Origin: Campylobacter subantarcticus LMG 24377
GTDB lineage: Bacteria > Campylobacterota > Campylobacteria > Campylobacterales > Campylobacteraceae
Reading direction: 5' to 3'
Length of the DNA: 64,000 nt
NCBI RefSeq assembly: GCF_000816305.1
Contig: NZ_CP007773.1
Span: 496,001 to 560,000, forward strand
Below the pieces are notes generated by a model. It was not told the DNA's origin, ran no database searches, and saw nothing but the letters and a program-made list of their open reading frames with translations. This document shows positions 21,256-31,378 of this stretch, in pieces. Position 1 is the first letter of the stretch, and each line of letters begins with the position of its first letter. Position numbers and translations under genes: made by a program.

Positions 21256-22548
21256 ATGAATTTAGTTATAGTTGAAGATGATATCAATATGAGAAAATCA
21301 CTCGAAATTGCTTTGAGTGAGTATGAAGAATTTGCTATAAAATCTTATAAATCAGCAACTGAAGCTTTAAAAAAACTAAATGATGATGTTGATTTGATTA
21401 TTACAGATATTAATATGCCGGGTATGGATGGTATTGAATTTGTGCAAGCTTGTGAGAATAAATATGATTTTATTATTATTACAGGTAATGCAACGCTAAA
21501 TCGTGCCATAGAAGCAGTAAGACTTGGAGTAAAAGATTTTCTAGTAAAACCATTTGATATTAATACTTTAGTAACTGCGATAAAACGCGTAAAAATAATT
21601 CAAGAAAAGACTTCTAAAAAAACAAACAAAAAGATTATCAAAAAAGAAGAAAATCATCAAGATTTTTATGGTATTTCTGAAGCTTTAGAAGATTGTTTAA
21701 AATTGACTACTAAGGCTGCTAAGACAGATGCAAGCGTGCTTTTTTTTGGAGAAAGTGGGGTAGGTAAAGAAGTTTTTGCAAATTTTGTGCATAAAAATTC
21801 AAAAAGAGCACAAAAACCTTTTGTGGCTATTAATATGGCAGCAATTCCATCAAATTTGATAGAAAGTGAGCTTTTTGGTTTTGAAAAAGGTGCATTTACC
21901 GATGCTAATACTACTAAAATAGGGTTGTTTGAGCTCGCTAATGAAGGCACTTTGTTTTTAGATGAAATAGGTGAAATGCCTTATGAAATTCAAGCAAAAT
22001 TATTAAGAGCCTTGCAAGAAAAAGAAATTACAAGGTTAGGAAGTACTAAAAGCATCAAGATTGATGTAAGAATTATTAGTGCAACTAATGCTCATATGGA
22101 AAAAAAGATTGTAGATAATGAATTCAGACAAGATTTATATTATAGGCTTAATACTATTCCTATTAATATACCACCACTAAGAGAGCGTCAAGAAGAAATT
22201 TTGCAAATTGCACAAAAGGTATTACTTGATACATGTAAAGAATATGATTTTAATGAAAAAACTTTAAGTCAAGAAGCACAAGGTGCTCTATTAGCTTATG
22301 ATTTTCCAGGTAATATTAGGGAATTAATTTCTATTATACAAAGAGCTTGTATTTTAAGTGAAAATGATGAGATTAGCGCTCAAGATTTGTTCTTAGAAAG
22401 TAGAAAAAGTAAAGATATTAAAAATCTTGAAAAAGAATTGATTTTAGAAGCTTTAAAAAATTCACAAGATATTACAGAAGCAGCTAAGCTTATAGGGATG
22501 AGTGAGAAAATTTTTAGTGAAAAAATGAAAAAATACAATATTACTTAA
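21256..22548 (+). CDS. flgR: Sigma-54 response regulator FlgR
   Basis: NtrC-type activator of sigma-54 flagellar genes, phosphorylated by FlgS. The 430-residue protein has a receiver domain (1-115) with phosphoacceptor D51 in LIITDINMPG, a lysine-rich linker, an AAA+ domain with Walker A GESGVGKE and the sigma-54 contact GAFTDA, and a short C-terminal domain (about 380-430) like a Fis helix-turn-helix. flgR in C. jejuni is reported to be phase-variable through A/T tracts; several A runs occur here (for example near 21613), all in frame. It precedes asd as in C. jejuni. Confidence 0.94.
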   Translation: MNLVIVEDDINMRKSLEIALSEYEEFAIKSYKSATEALKKLNDDVDLIITDINMPGMDGIEFVQACENKYDFIIITGNATLNRAIEAVRLGVKDFLVKPFDINTLVTAIKRVKIIQEKTSKKTNKKIIKKEENHQDFYGISEALEDCLKLTTKAAKTDASVLFFGESGVGKEVFANFVHKNSKRAQKPFVAINMAAIPSNLIESELFGFEKGAFTDANTTKIGLFELANEGTLFLDEIGEMPYEIQAKLLRALQEKEITRLGSTKSIKIDVRIISATNAHMEKKIVDNEFRQDLYYRLNTIPINIPPLRERQEEILQIAQKVLLDTCKEYDFNEKTLSQEAQGALLAYDFPGNIRELISIIQRACILSENDEISAQDLFLESRKSKDIKNLEKELILEALKNSQDITEAAKLIGMSEKIFSEKMKKYNIT

Positions 22549-22560
22549 AAAGGATGGATG

Positions 22561-23577
22561 ATGAAAAAAATAGCCATTGTAGGTGCAACTGGAGTAGTCG
22601 GAGAAGAGCTTTTAAATGTTTTGGATGAGCTTGATTTCCCGGTTGAAAGTATTTTACCATTAGCAAGTGCAAAAAGTGCAGGTAGCGAAGTAGAATTTAG
22701 AGGTAAAAGCTACAAAGTTAAAGAATTAACCCCAAGTGTCTTTAAGGAAAATCCTGTAGATATTGCTTTTTTTAGTGCTGGAGGAAACATAAGCGCTGAG
22801 TATGTAAAATACGCAGTAGAGTGTGGTGCTGTAGTGATTGATAATACTAGCCATTTTAGAATGGATGAAAATGTTCCTTTAGTAGTTCCTGAATGCAATA
22901 GTGAAGATATTAAAGATTGGGAAAAAACAGGAATTATTGCTAATCCAAATTGCTCTACTATACAAATGGTGCATGTTTTAAAACCACTTGATGATGTATT
23001 TAATCTAAAAAGGGTAGATGTAAGTACTTATCAGGCTGCAAGTGGTGCAGGTAAAGAAGGTATGGAAGAATTAGTTCAAGGAATGCAAAGTTTTTTTGCT
23101 TTTAAATTAGATGAATTTGAGGCAAAAACTTTTCCATATACCTTAGCTTTAAATTTAATTCCTCAAATTGATGTTTTTAGTGAAAATGGCTACACTAAAG
23201 AAGAATTAAAAATGGTAAATGAAACGCAAAAAATATTGCATAAAAAACTTGAAATTTCAGCAACTTGCGTAAGAGTCCCTGTGCTTAGAAGTCATAGTGA
23301 AGCCATTACTATGCATTTTGAAAAAGATGTTGATGTTGCTAAGGTTAGAGAGATACTTTCTAAAGCACCAAGTGTTGTTGTGATTGATGATGTAGAAAAT
23401 AAAAAATATCCTATGCCACTTTTTATGAGTGATACTAATGAAACTTATGTAGGAAGAATTAGACGCGATATTAATCATAAAAACATTTTACATTTATGGT
23501 GTGTGGCTGATCAAATTCGTGTTGGGGCGGCTACAAATGCAGTGCGTATTGCAAAAAAATGGTTAGAATTGGTTTGA
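22561..23577 (+). CDS. asd: Aspartate-semialdehyde dehydrogenase
   Basis: NADPH-dependent reduction of aspartyl phosphate to the semialdehyde, the branch point for lysine/diaminopimelate, threonine and methionine. The protein is 338 residues. It has the nucleotide-binding IVGATGVVGEELL at the N-terminus, the catalytic cysteine in ANPNCSTIQM near residue 130, and the substrate region SEAITMHFE. Two ATG codons stand in tandem (22558, 22561); AGGA at 22551-22554 is better spaced for the second, which I use. Confidence 0.96.
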   Translation: MKKIAIVGATGVVGEELLNVLDELDFPVESILPLASAKSAGSEVEFRGKSYKVKELTPSVFKENPVDIAFFSAGGNISAEYVKYAVECGAVVIDNTSHFRMDENVPLVVPECNSEDIKDWEKTGIIANPNCSTIQMVHVLKPLDDVFNLKRVDVSTYQAASGAGKEGMEELVQGMQSFFAFKLDEFEAKTFPYTLALNLIPQIDVFSENGYTKEELKMVNETQKILHKKLEISATCVRVPVLRSHSEAITMHFEKDVDVAKVREILSKAPSVVVIDDVENKKYPMPLFMSDTNETYVGRIRRDINHKNILHLWCVADQIRVGAATNAVRIAKKWLELV

Positions 23578-23589
23578 TAAAGGGGAAAA

Positions 23590-24096
23590 ATGCTAGGAAA
23601 ATTTTTTGAAAATTTATTAGTTAAAAGTCGTTTGGTTACTATTTTACCGGTTATTTTTGGTCTTGTTGGTGCTTTTGTTTTGTTTTTTATAGCTAGTTAT
23701 GATGTAATTAAAGTTTTAAAATATGTTTTTGAATACTTCATGGTTTCTAATTCAACAGTAGATTTACATGAGGATATTGTAGGTTTAATTATAGGTGCTG
23801 TGGATTTATACTTAATGGCTTTGGTTTTATTTATCTTTTCTTTTGGAATTTATGAACTTTTTATTAGTGAAATACAAGAGTTTAAAAAAACAAAACAATC
23901 TAAAGTGTTAGAAGTGCATAGTTTGGATCAGTTAAAAGATAAGCTTGCAAAAGTAATCATCATGGTTTTAGTTGTAAATTTTTTTCAGAGAATTTTGCAA
24001 ATGCAACTTAATACAGTTTTGGATATGACTTATTTGGCAGGTTCTATTTTAGCTCTTTGTATAGGTCTTTATTTTTTACATAAAAGCGATCACTAA
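23590..24096 (+). CDS. UPF0114 (YqhA-like) integral membrane protein
   Basis: A 168-residue protein with four predicted membrane segments (about 17-38, 58-98 as two, 118-135, 145-163). The pattern with LPVIFGLVGAFVLF and DLYLMALVLFIFSFGIYELF is typical of the UPF0114/YqhA family, which has no established function. It lies between asd and hemE with short gaps (12 and 14 bases), so is probably co-transcribed. AAAGGGG before the ATG is a good ribosome binding site. Confidence 0.85.
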   Translation: MLGKFFENLLVKSRLVTILPVIFGLVGAFVLFFIASYDVIKVLKYVFEYFMVSNSTVDLHEDIVGLIIGAVDLYLMALVLFIFSFGIYELFISEIQEFKKTKQSKVLEVHSLDQLKDKLAKVIIMVLVVNFFQRILQMQLNTVLDMTYLAGSILALCIGLYFLHKSDH

Positions 24097-24110
24097 TATA
24101 AGGAATAAAA

Positions 24111-25133
24111 ATGATTTTTATTGATGCGTGCTTAAAAAAACCAACTCCTTACACTCCTGTTTGGATGATGCGTCAAGCAGGAAGATATCTGCCTGAGTAC
24201 ATGGAAGTTAGAGCAAGCGCTGGGGATTTTTTATCTCTTTGTAAAGACTATAAAAAAGCAAGTGAAGTTACTTTGCAACCTGTGGATATTTTGGGTGTTG
24301 ATGCGGCTATTATTTTTTCAGATATTTTAATGGTGCCTTTAGAAATGGGCATGGATTTAAAATTTGAAAAAGGCGAAGGGCCAGTATTTTCAAATCCCAT
24401 TAAAATTAAGGAAGATTTAGAAAGATTAGATGTTGAAAAAAGTATTAAAAATCTTTCTTATGTTTATGATACCTTAGCGCTTACTAGAGAAAAACTTGCA
24501 CAAGATAAAGCTTTGATTGGTTTTTGTGGAAGTCCTTGGACTATTGCTACTTATATGATAGAAGGTGGTGGTAGTAAAAATTATGCAAAATGTAAAAAAT
24601 TAGTTTATCAAAACCCTGAATTTTTACATCAGATTTTATCTAAACTTACTTTAGCATTGAAATACTACATTCAAGAGCAAATTAGAGCAGGTGCTAATGC
24701 TATACAGATATTTGATAGTTGGGCGAGTGCTTTAGAAAAAGAGATGTTTTTTGAGTTTTCTTTTAAATACATGCTTGAAGTTGCTGATTTTATAAAGGAA
24801 AAATATCCGCATATTCCCGTGATTTTATTTCCTAAAGGTGTTAGTGGATTTTTAGATGATATAAATGGAAATTTTGATGTTTTTGGTGTAGATTGGAGTA
24901 CTCCTTTAGAATTAGCTAAAGAAAAACTAGGTGTTAGATATACTTTGCAGGGCAATATGGAGCCTTGCAGATTGTATAATAAAAAGACGATCGCAGCAGG
25001 AGTGGATAAAATTTTAAATATCATGCAAGATAGTGCACATATTTTTAACCTTGGACATGGTATTTTGCCTGATATTCCTGTTGAAAATGTTAAATATTTT
25101 ATCAAGTTAGTTCAAGAGAAATCACAAAAGTGA
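24111..25133 (+). CDS. hemE: Uroporphyrinogen decarboxylase
   Basis: Removes four carboxyl groups from uroporphyrinogen III to give coproporphyrinogen III in heme synthesis. The 340-residue protein starts with the substrate-binding [15 protein letters not shown] at 15-29 and has the conserved [13 protein letters not shown] and [17 protein letters not shown]. Length is normal. The last bases overlap the GTG start of the radical SAM gene by four (GTGA). Confidence 0.97.
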   Translation: MIFIDACLKKPTPYTPVWMMRQAGRYLPEYMEVRASAGDFLSLCKDYKKASEVTLQPVDILGVDAAIIFSDILMVPLEMGMDLKFEKGEGPVFSNPIKIKEDLERLDVEKSIKNLSYVYDTLALTREKLAQDKALIGFCGSPWTIATYMIEGGGSKNYAKCKKLVYQNPEFLHQILSKLTLALKYYIQEQIRAGANAIQIFDSWASALEKEMFFEFSFKYMLEVADFIKEKYPHIPVILFPKGVSGFLDDINGNFDVFGVDWSTPLELAKEKLGVRYTLQGNMEPCRLYNKKTIAAGVDKILNIMQDSAHIFNLGHGILPDIPVENVKYFIKLVQEKSQK

Positions 25134-26038
25134 ATAAAATTACCTTTGGTCCTATAAGTTCAAGAAGATTTGGGCTTTCTTTAGGGATTGACTTAAGTCC
25201 AAATCAAAAACAATGTAATTTTGATTGTGTATATTGTGAATTACAAGCTGCAAAACCCATGGAAAAATCTTTAGTATATCCAAAAATTCAAGATATCTTA
25301 GAACAAGTAAAGCAAGCTTTAGCTAGTGATGTGAAATTTGATTTTCTTACATTAACCGCAAATGGTGAACCCAGTTTGTACCCTTATTTAAAAGAATTAG
25401 TTTGTGAGTTAAATAAAATAAAACTAGATAAAAAACTTTTGATTTTAAGTAATGGTAGTGGTGTATTAAATCCAAATATACTCAATGCTTTATTGGATAT
25501 TGATGTGGTTAAATTTAGTCTTGATAGTGCTAAAGAAAAAACATTTTATAGAATAGATAAAGCTTTAAAACAAATTAAACTTGAAACAATGATAGATAAA
25601 ATGATTACCTTTAGGGAAAAATTTATAGGTGAGCTTATCATGGAAGTTTTGGTTGTACAAGGCTTAAATGATAATAAAGAAGAAATGTTAGCTTTAAATG
25701 AAATATTTGGCAAAATAAAGCCATTAAGAGTAGATTTTAGCACTATTGATAGACCTCCGGCTTATCCTGTTAAAGGTATATCTATGGAAAAATTAGAAGA
25801 ATTAAGTATGTATATTACTAGTGTGCCTATTGTGCTTGCTAAGCATTATTATAAAGGTGAAAAAATTGATTTTAATGCTCAAGAGCTTTTGAAAATGTTG
25901 CAACTTAGAGCTCAAAGTGAATTTGATGTTGAAAATAAATTTAGTCAATATAGCAAAAATGTATTAGAAAAATTAATTAAAGAGCAAAAAGTCGCTGTAA
26001 AAAATTTAGCAGGAGTAAATTTTTACAAAAAAATATAA
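25130..26038 (+). CDS. Radical SAM protein (COG0731-like)
   Basis: A 302-residue cytoplasmic enzyme. Residues 27-34 (CNFDCVYC) form the CX3CX2C cluster that binds the 4Fe-4S/SAM cofactor, preceded by [14 protein letters not shown], characteristic of the COG0731 group related to wyosine-type tRNA enzymes. The substrate in bacteria is not known to me. The start is GTG, overlapping hemE by four bases, which argues for coupling. A helical C-terminal tail (about 250-302) follows the barrel. The same pair occurs in C. jejuni (Cj1243-1244, from memory). Confidence 0.85.
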   Translation: MNKITFGPISSRRFGLSLGIDLSPNQKQCNFDCVYCELQAAKPMEKSLVYPKIQDILEQVKQALASDVKFDFLTLTANGEPSLYPYLKELVCELNKIKLDKKLLILSNGSGVLNPNILNALLDIDVVKFSLDSAKEKTFYRIDKALKQIKLETMIDKMITFREKFIGELIMEVLVVQGLNDNKEEMLALNEIFGKIKPLRVDFSTIDRPPAYPVKGISMEKLEELSMYITSVPIVLAKHYYKGEKIDFNAQELLKMLQLRAQSEFDVENKFSQYSKNVLEKLIKEQKVAVKNLAGVNFYKKI

Positions 26039-26051
26039 TTTTTTGTAAAAA
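26020..26051 (+). terminator. AT-only hairpin at the end of the radical SAM gene
   Basis: TTTTTACAAAAAA (26020-26032) pairs with TTTTTTGTAAAAA (26039-26051) and overlaps the stop codon. Without G-C richness it is a weak terminator candidate. Confidence 0.4.
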
Positions 26052-26055
26052 ACTC

Positions 26056-26084
26056 TTGACAAAAGTATTTTTTTCTTATATAAT
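26056..26084 (+). promoter_or_regulatory. Promoter of tRNA-Asn
   Basis: TTGACA (26056-26061) and TATAAT (26079-26084) with a 17-base spacer, a full consensus promoter. The start is expected near 26091. Confidence 0.85.
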
Positions 26085-26106
26085 ACCATTTCTTATTTAT
26101 TGATTT

Positions 26107-26181
26107 TCCGGATTAGCTCAGCGGTAGAGTAGTCGGCTGTTAACCGATTGGTCGTAGGTTCGAATCCTACATCCGGAGCCA
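26107..26181 (+). tRNA. tRNA-Asn (GTT)
   Basis: 75 nt with encoded CCA. The acceptor TCCGGAT pairs with ATCCGGA and the anticodon loop is CTGTTAA. It is a single-gene transcript with its own promoter and terminator. Confidence 0.97.
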
Positions 26182-26243
26182 CTTCTTTTTAAGTTATAAT
26201 TCTGATTTTTATAAGTATTAAATAAATTATATGATTTTTATAT

Positions 26244-26278
26244 AACTAGTATTTTCATTTTGAAAATACTAGTTTTTT
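26244..26278. terminator. Bidirectional terminator between tRNA-Asn and pflB
   Basis: AACTAGTATTTTCA (26244-26257) pairs with TGAAAATACTAGTT (26261-26274), followed by T residues. The hairpin overlaps the pflB stop codon (26269-26271) on the other strand and can serve both transcripts. Confidence 0.75.
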
Positions 26279-28668
26279 ATATCAAAAGTAAAGAATTTGC
26301 TTTCAAAATTATTACCTACTTTTTCATATTGAAATATGGCAGGTTCTAGGTTTTGCACTTCATGATATAAAAGTCCTAAAGCAAGCCTTGCTTCTAAGGT
26401 CTCTTCATTTTCTAATCTTGCAAGTTCAAGTAAAGCTATAGCTGAATTTGGATTATTTGAACCTATTGCTGCAACTGCAGCTAAGAATAAAGTTTGAGCA
26501 TCTTTAATTTTATAATTATCTATTAAAATATTATAAAGTGTATATGCTTCTTGATATTCTTTTGCAAATATATCTACATAAGCTAGAGCAAAGATTAATC
26601 CAATGGAATTTTTATTACTCATAGCAAGTCTTTTTTTAATATCATTTCTAACATGATTAAGTAAACCTGTTATTTGCATAAGTGTTACATAGCTATCTTT
26701 AACTATTCCAGCCCCACCAGACAAAGAATTATAATCAAGTTTGGTATTTAAAAAATACATTTGCGCTTGTTTGGCGTATTCTTTGATATTTAAGTTCATA
26801 TTTTTGGAGTTAAAATATAAAATATTGCTAATAATATCTTCACTCAATAAATCTTTTAATTCTTTTATTTTTTGATTTCTTAGAGTTTCAAGATTATTGC
26901 CATTTGCAGCTATAATAGCAAATATTAGCTCCAAAGGTGTGTTATTGGTATTTGAAAGATTATCTAAGTAAGGAATAGTAGCAGTAAAGTCATTTTTGGC
27001 CAAATATAGCAAATATTTGTATATATTGTTGTTTTGATCAATGGTATTATCTGCTTGGAGATTTTCTAAAAGTTCATTAGCAAGTTTTGTATAATCTTTC
27101 TTTGCTAGATCCATGCAATATATGCCAAAAATTCCTGCAATATAATTTTTAGGATTTAAATGATATGCGGTTGAAAAGTGCTTGTAAGCATTATTATAAT
27201 CTTGTAACTGTGCATAAGTTAGGGCAAGATTATAATGAATTACGTCATGAGCATGATAAATTTCACTTAAGTTTTTAAATTCTTGATTAGCCTCTCTTAA
27301 GTGAAAATTAAAAGCTAAATTAATAGCATGGGATAATTCTATATTAACCCCCGATAAAGTCTTGCTTTTAACAAGCAATTCGTTTTCATATTTATATCCT
27401 TGTATAAAATTTCCCAAATCGGCCTTTGTGATAAGCTCCATGCTTTGTTTAACATCAAAAACATGATATGGTGAGAAGTAAAACAGTAAATCATATATTT
27501 GTTGTTTTCCGGTAATTAATCTCTTGGCAAAATTTTGTTGAGCTATATCAATGTTCGAAAAATTTCTTTTTAATCTTGTTTTGATATTATAGTATTTTGA
27601 ACCTATATCTTTATCTTTGATGTAAAGAGATTTTAAAATTTGTGCACCACTTTCAAATTGACCAGTTTTTAATTCAACTAAAGCTAAAGCAACCTTACTT
27701 CTTGCTTCATGCTTTTCTATCTTTGAAGCTTTTTCAAGATATTCTTTAGCTTTTTGGTATTCTCCTGATTTTGCATATAATAAGCCTAAGGGTAAACTTG
27801 CTTCATAATCTTCTTGTTTTTGTAAAAAATCAATGGCATTTTTTTCTGATTTTAATAAGGTATAAACTTTTGCTCCAAGATAATAAGATTCACCTTGATA
27901 ACCATTGATGTTGTTTGAACGTATAAACATTTGTAAAGCTTCAGGGTAAAATCCTTGATAATAATTAATTAAACCCAGGTAATAATCATACAAGGATGAC
28001 TTGGAGTCTTGTGGCAAATGCACTCTTGCTAAGTCAAGATAGTAATTAAATTTTTCTTTATTGCCAAGATTAAAATAACACACAGCAGTGTTTATAGCAG
28101 CAGCTACTTTGTGTTCTTCTAATTCTAAAGATTGCTTGAAATTTTCAATTGCGCTAGCATAATCTTTTTGTTTCATTTGGGCTACGCCAAGATTATAACT
28201 AGATAAGGATTGATTGAAAATATTAATATTATTATAAAGTTCTAAAGCACTTTCTATATCACCTTTTTCATATAATAAATTTGCTTTTTGTACTACAAGA
28301 TCTAAAGCTGATTGTTTTACTTTAGTGATGCTTGCACTAACATTATCTTCTAAAATTGGACTATTTGCAATGACTTTTTTATCATTTTTAAATACAAGAA
28401 GTAAAATCAAAATGACAAGCAATATTAAGGCAAGACCTCCAAGTGCAGAAATTAAAATAGTAAATTTTTTATCAAAAAGCTTTTTTTTCTCCTCAGGTTG
28501 TGGTGTTTGAGGTTCTTCTTTTACTCTTTGAAAGGTGCTTTCTTCCTCCTCTAATTCAGGAGGTATCATACCAGGAGGGATAGCTTGTTCTTCTCCTGGA
28601 TTTTCATCTATCTCAGAGAAAGCTTTTTCTTGGTTGTCTTGTTCTTTAAGTGTTACTTCTTCAGCCAT
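26269..28668 (-). CDS. pflB: Flagellar motor TPR protein PflB
   Basis: A 799-residue protein with an acidic, proline-rich cytoplasmic N-terminus (1-66), one membrane helix (about 69-93) and a long periplasmic region of tetratricopeptide-like repeats from residue 120 onward (for example SLSSYNLGVAQMKQKDYASA). In C. jejuni the corresponding gene next to serS (Cj0390) is PflB, a scaffold part of the periplasmic motor disks needed for stator placement and motility. The name rests on this layout and synteny. It starts 8 bases after the serS stop, in the operon der-aroK-trpS-serS-pflB. Confidence 0.85.
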   Translation of the reverse strand: MAEEVTLKEQDNQEKAFSEIDENPGEEQAIPPGMIPPELEEEESTFQRVKEEPQTPQPEEKKKLFDKKFTILISALGGLALILLVILILLLVFKNDKKVIANSPILEDNVSASITKVKQSALDLVVQKANLLYEKGDIESALELYNNINIFNQSLSSYNLGVAQMKQKDYASAIENFKQSLELEEHKVAAAINTAVCYFNLGNKEKFNYYLDLARVHLPQDSKSSLYDYYLGLINYYQGFYPEALQMFIRSNNINGYQGESYYLGAKVYTLLKSEKNAIDFLQKQEDYEASLPLGLLYAKSGEYQKAKEYLEKASKIEKHEARSKVALALVELKTGQFESGAQILKSLYIKDKDIGSKYYNIKTRLKRNFSNIDIAQQNFAKRLITGKQQIYDLLFYFSPYHVFDVKQSMELITKADLGNFIQGYKYENELLVKSKTLSGVNIELSHAINLAFNFHLREANQEFKNLSEIYHAHDVIHYNLALTYAQLQDYNNAYKHFSTAYHLNPKNYIAGIFGIYCMDLAKKDYTKLANELLENLQADNTIDQNNNIYKYLLYLAKNDFTATIPYLDNLSNTNNTPLELIFAIIAANGNNLETLRNQKIKELKDLLSEDIISNILYFNSKNMNLNIKEYAKQAQMYFLNTKLDYNSLSGGAGIVKDSYVTLMQITGLLNHVRNDIKKRLAMSNKNSIGLIFALAYVDIFAKEYQEAYTLYNILIDNYKIKDAQTLFLAAVAAIGSNNPNSAIALLELARLENEETLEARLALGLLYHEVQNLEPAIFQYEKVGNNFESKFFTFDIKN

Positions 28669-28676
28669 GTTTTCTC

Positions 28677-29912
28677 TTAAAAATATTTTCTTAATATGTC
28701 AGGAATTCTTATATTTCCATCTTTTTCTTGATAATTTTCCATAATAGCTACCAAGGTTCTTCCAACAGCTAGCGAAGAGCCATTAAGTGTATGTGCTAAT
28801 TCGTTTTTGCCTTTATCATTTTTAAAGCGAATTTTTGCACGTCTTGCTTGAAAATCTTTACAATTAGATACAGAGCTAATTTCACGGTATTTATTTTGAG
28901 ATGGAAGCCATACTTCTAAATCTACTGTTTTAGCAGCTGAAAAGCCTAAATCTCCGGTGCAAAGCATTAAATGTCTATGAGCCAATCCTAAAGAACTAAG
29001 CAAATCGCTTGCACAAGTTAGCATTTCTTCAAACATCATTTCGCTTTGTTCAGGTTTACATATGCTAACAAGCTCTACTTTTTCAAATTGATGTTGTCTG
29101 ATAATGCCTCTAGTGTCTCTTCCCGCGCTTCCTGCTTCTTGCCTAAAGCAAGCACTGTAACAAGTCATTTTTAAAGGCAATTCTTCTTGGGTTAAAATTT
29201 CATTAGAATAAAGATTGGTCACAGGAATTTCAGAAGTTGAGATGAGGTATAAATCATCATTTTCTACCTTATACATATCATCTTTAAATTTTGGAAGCTG
29301 TCCGGTGCCATACATGGTTGCGCTATTGACTAAAAATGGCACATTAACTAGTTCAAAACCTCTACTTCTATTAAAATCTATCATATAATTTACTAAAGCT
29401 CTACTTAGCAAAGCCCCTTCATTTTTGAGTACACAAAAACGACTTTGTGAGATTTTAACCCCTCTTGTAAAGTCAAGCCAGTTTAATTTTTCACCTAAAT
29501 CATGGTGTTCTTTGATCTCAAAATCAAAACTAGGCGGAGTAAGTATTTTTTTAAGTTCGACGTTTTCATCTTCATCTTCCCCTAAAGGTACACAATCATC
29601 TGGTATATTTGGCACTGCAAGAGCAATTTGTTCTAGTTTTTCTTCTAGTGTGCTAACGATTTTTGATTGAGTGTTGATTTTTTCTTTATTTTGGCTTAGC
29701 TGTGTTTTTAAACTTTCTTTATCTTGTGCAGTTGCAAGTTCTTTGCTAAATTTATTTTGAAAAGCTTGAAATTCTTCCAAAAGTGCTTTTTCTTTTTTTA
29801 AGTTGACAAATAATTCACTGAGTTCTTTAAGTAAATTTTCATCGACTTTTTTAGCTTTTAATTTTTGTGTGATTTCATCAAAATTATTTTGTAAAAGTTT
29901 TAGATCTAACAT
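28677..29912 (-). CDS. serS: Seryl-tRNA synthetase
   Basis: Charges tRNA-Ser. The 411-residue class II synthetase has the N-terminal antiparallel coiled coil (about residues 25-100) that grips the long variable arm of tRNA-Ser, then class II motif 2 with [20 protein letters not shown] near 250 and motif 3 at the C-terminus ([20 protein letters not shown]). Length is normal. It lies 12 bases downstream of trpS and just upstream of pflB in one operon. Confidence 0.97.
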   Translation of the reverse strand: MLDLKLLQNNFDEITQKLKAKKVDENLLKELSELFVNLKKEKALLEEFQAFQNKFSKELATAQDKESLKTQLSQNKEKINTQSKIVSTLEEKLEQIALAVPNIPDDCVPLGEDEDENVELKKILTPPSFDFEIKEHHDLGEKLNWLDFTRGVKISQSRFCVLKNEGALLSRALVNYMIDFNRSRGFELVNVPFLVNSATMYGTGQLPKFKDDMYKVENDDLYLISTSEIPVTNLYSNEILTQEELPLKMTCYSACFRQEAGSAGRDTRGIIRQHQFEKVELVSICKPEQSEMMFEEMLTCASDLLSSLGLAHRHLMLCTGDLGFSAAKTVDLEVWLPSQNKYREISSVSNCKDFQARRAKIRFKNDKGKNELAHTLNGSSLAVGRTLVAIMENYQEKDGNIRIPDILRKYF

Positions 29913-29924
29913 TATAACTCCTTA

Positions 29925-30884
29925 TTACAGTCCTATTTTAGCATAAATTTTTTCCATTGTTTCTTGAGCTTGTTTTTTTGCTTTGCTTGCTCCAAATTCT
30001 AAAATCTCTTCGATTTTAGAAGGATTAGCTAGTAGTTTCTCATACTCTTCTTTGGCTGGAGCAAAATACTCACTAATAATTTCATTTAAATACATTTTAA
30101 AATGCCCATATCCTTCACCGCCTTTTTGATATCTCGCGATTAAGGCTTCTTGTTCTTGAGTGTTTAAGAATAGTTTTGCAATGTTAAAGACATTACATTG
30201 GATGTGATCTTTTGGATCTTCTAAAGCTGTACTGTCTGTAACGATAGAAGAAATTTGCTTTTTGATGGCTTTAGGAGTATTGAAAATATCAATGGTGTTT
30301 TGATAAGATTTGCTCATTTTGGATCCATCAGTACCTGGCACTACCGCAACTTCATCATTAGTTTTTGCTTGAGGCAAGGTGAAAATTTCTCCCCATTCGT
30401 TGTTGACTTTTAGGGCAATATCTCTTGCAATTTCAACGTGTTGAATTTGATCTTTGCCGACTGGAACTATTTGAGCATTAAAAAGTAAAATATCTGCAGC
30501 CATTAAAACAGGATAGGAAAAAAGCCCATGGTTGGCGTTTAAGCCTTTGGCGATTTTATCTTTGTAGCTATGTGCTCTTTCTAAAAGCCCCATAGGAGTA
30601 AATTGAGAAAGGATCCAGTAAAGCTCCATTACTTCTTTGACATCGCTTTGTAACCAAAAAACACTTTTTTGTGGATCAATCCCTAAACTCAAAAAAGCTG
30701 CTGCAGCTTTAAGTGAGTTTTGTCTAAGTTTTTCCCCATCAAAACTTGAAGTCATAGCGTGGTAGTTTGCTATAAACATATACATTTGACTTTCTTCTTG
30801 CATGTTTAGCATTTGTTTGATTGATCCAAAATAATTTCCTATATGTAAATCTCCGCTTGGTTGTAAACCTGTAATAACTCTCAT
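29925..30884 (-). CDS. trpS: Tryptophanyl-tRNA synthetase
   Basis: Charges tRNA-Trp. The 319-residue class I enzyme shows the HIGH-type signature in GDLHIGNYFG (residues 11-20) and the KMSKS loop in GSKMSKSYQN near 196. Length is typical. Its start overlaps the aroK stop by four bases (ATGA), which implies translational coupling. Confidence 0.97.
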   Translation of the reverse strand: MRVITGLQPSGDLHIGNYFGSIKQMLNMQEESQMYMFIANYHAMTSSFDGEKLRQNSLKAAAAFLSLGIDPQKSVFWLQSDVKEVMELYWILSQFTPMGLLERAHSYKDKIAKGLNANHGLFSYPVLMAADILLFNAQIVPVGKDQIQHVEIARDIALKVNNEWGEIFTLPQAKTNDEVAVVPGTDGSKMSKSYQNTIDIFNTPKAIKKQISSIVTDSTALEDPKDHIQCNVFNIAKLFLNTQEQEALIARYQKGGEGYGHFKMYLNEIISEYFAPAKEEYEKLLANPSKIEEILEFGASKAKKQAQETMEKIYAKIGL

Positions 30885-31378
30885 TTTACCTCTTTTTTAA
30901 TCTCTTTGATAATTTTTTTAATGCTTTTGTTTTCAATGTTAATTATAATATCTGCTTTTTTTTTATATTTTTTTATTCTTTGCTTAAAAAGCATTTTAGC
31001 GTTGTTTAGATTAGTCAGTAAAGGTCTTGTGGATAATTCCTCTTGGTTTAATCTTTGTAAGATGTATTCAAAACTTGCTTGTAGATAAACAATTTTACCG
31101 ATATTTTTTAACCCTTTTTGTTGTATAAAACCGCCACCACTTGCAATGGAACAATTTTGAGTGTTAGCAAGAAAAGTAAGCAATTTTTTTTCTTCTTTAC
31201 GAAATTTTTTCTCCCCGTATATTTTGAAAAATTCACTAATTTTAAGATTAAATTTATCTTTAATCAAACAGTCTGTGTCTAAAAAAAATTTATCATATTT
31301 TTCTGCATAAGCTCTTGCAATAGTCGTTTTACCACAACCCATAAAACCTACAAAAAGGAGATTATCCTTCTTGCTCAT
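30881..31378 (-). CDS. aroK: Shikimate kinase
   Basis: Phosphorylates shikimate at the 3-hydroxyl in the chorismate pathway. The 165-residue protein carries the P-loop [11 protein letters not shown] at residues 11-21, the substrate region FLDTDCLI, the conserved FRKEEKK and GGGF in the shikimate-binding part, and the lid TRPLL. It overlaps der by 17 bases and trpS by four. Confidence 0.95.
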   Translation of the reverse strand: MSKKDNLLFVGFMGCGKTTIARAYAEKYDKFFLDTDCLIKDKFNLKISEFFKIYGEKKFRKEEKKLLTFLANTQNCSIASGGGFIQQKGLKNIGKIVYLQASFEYILQRLNQEELSTRPLLTNLNNAKMLFKQRIKKYKKKADIIINIENKSIKKIIKEIKKEVK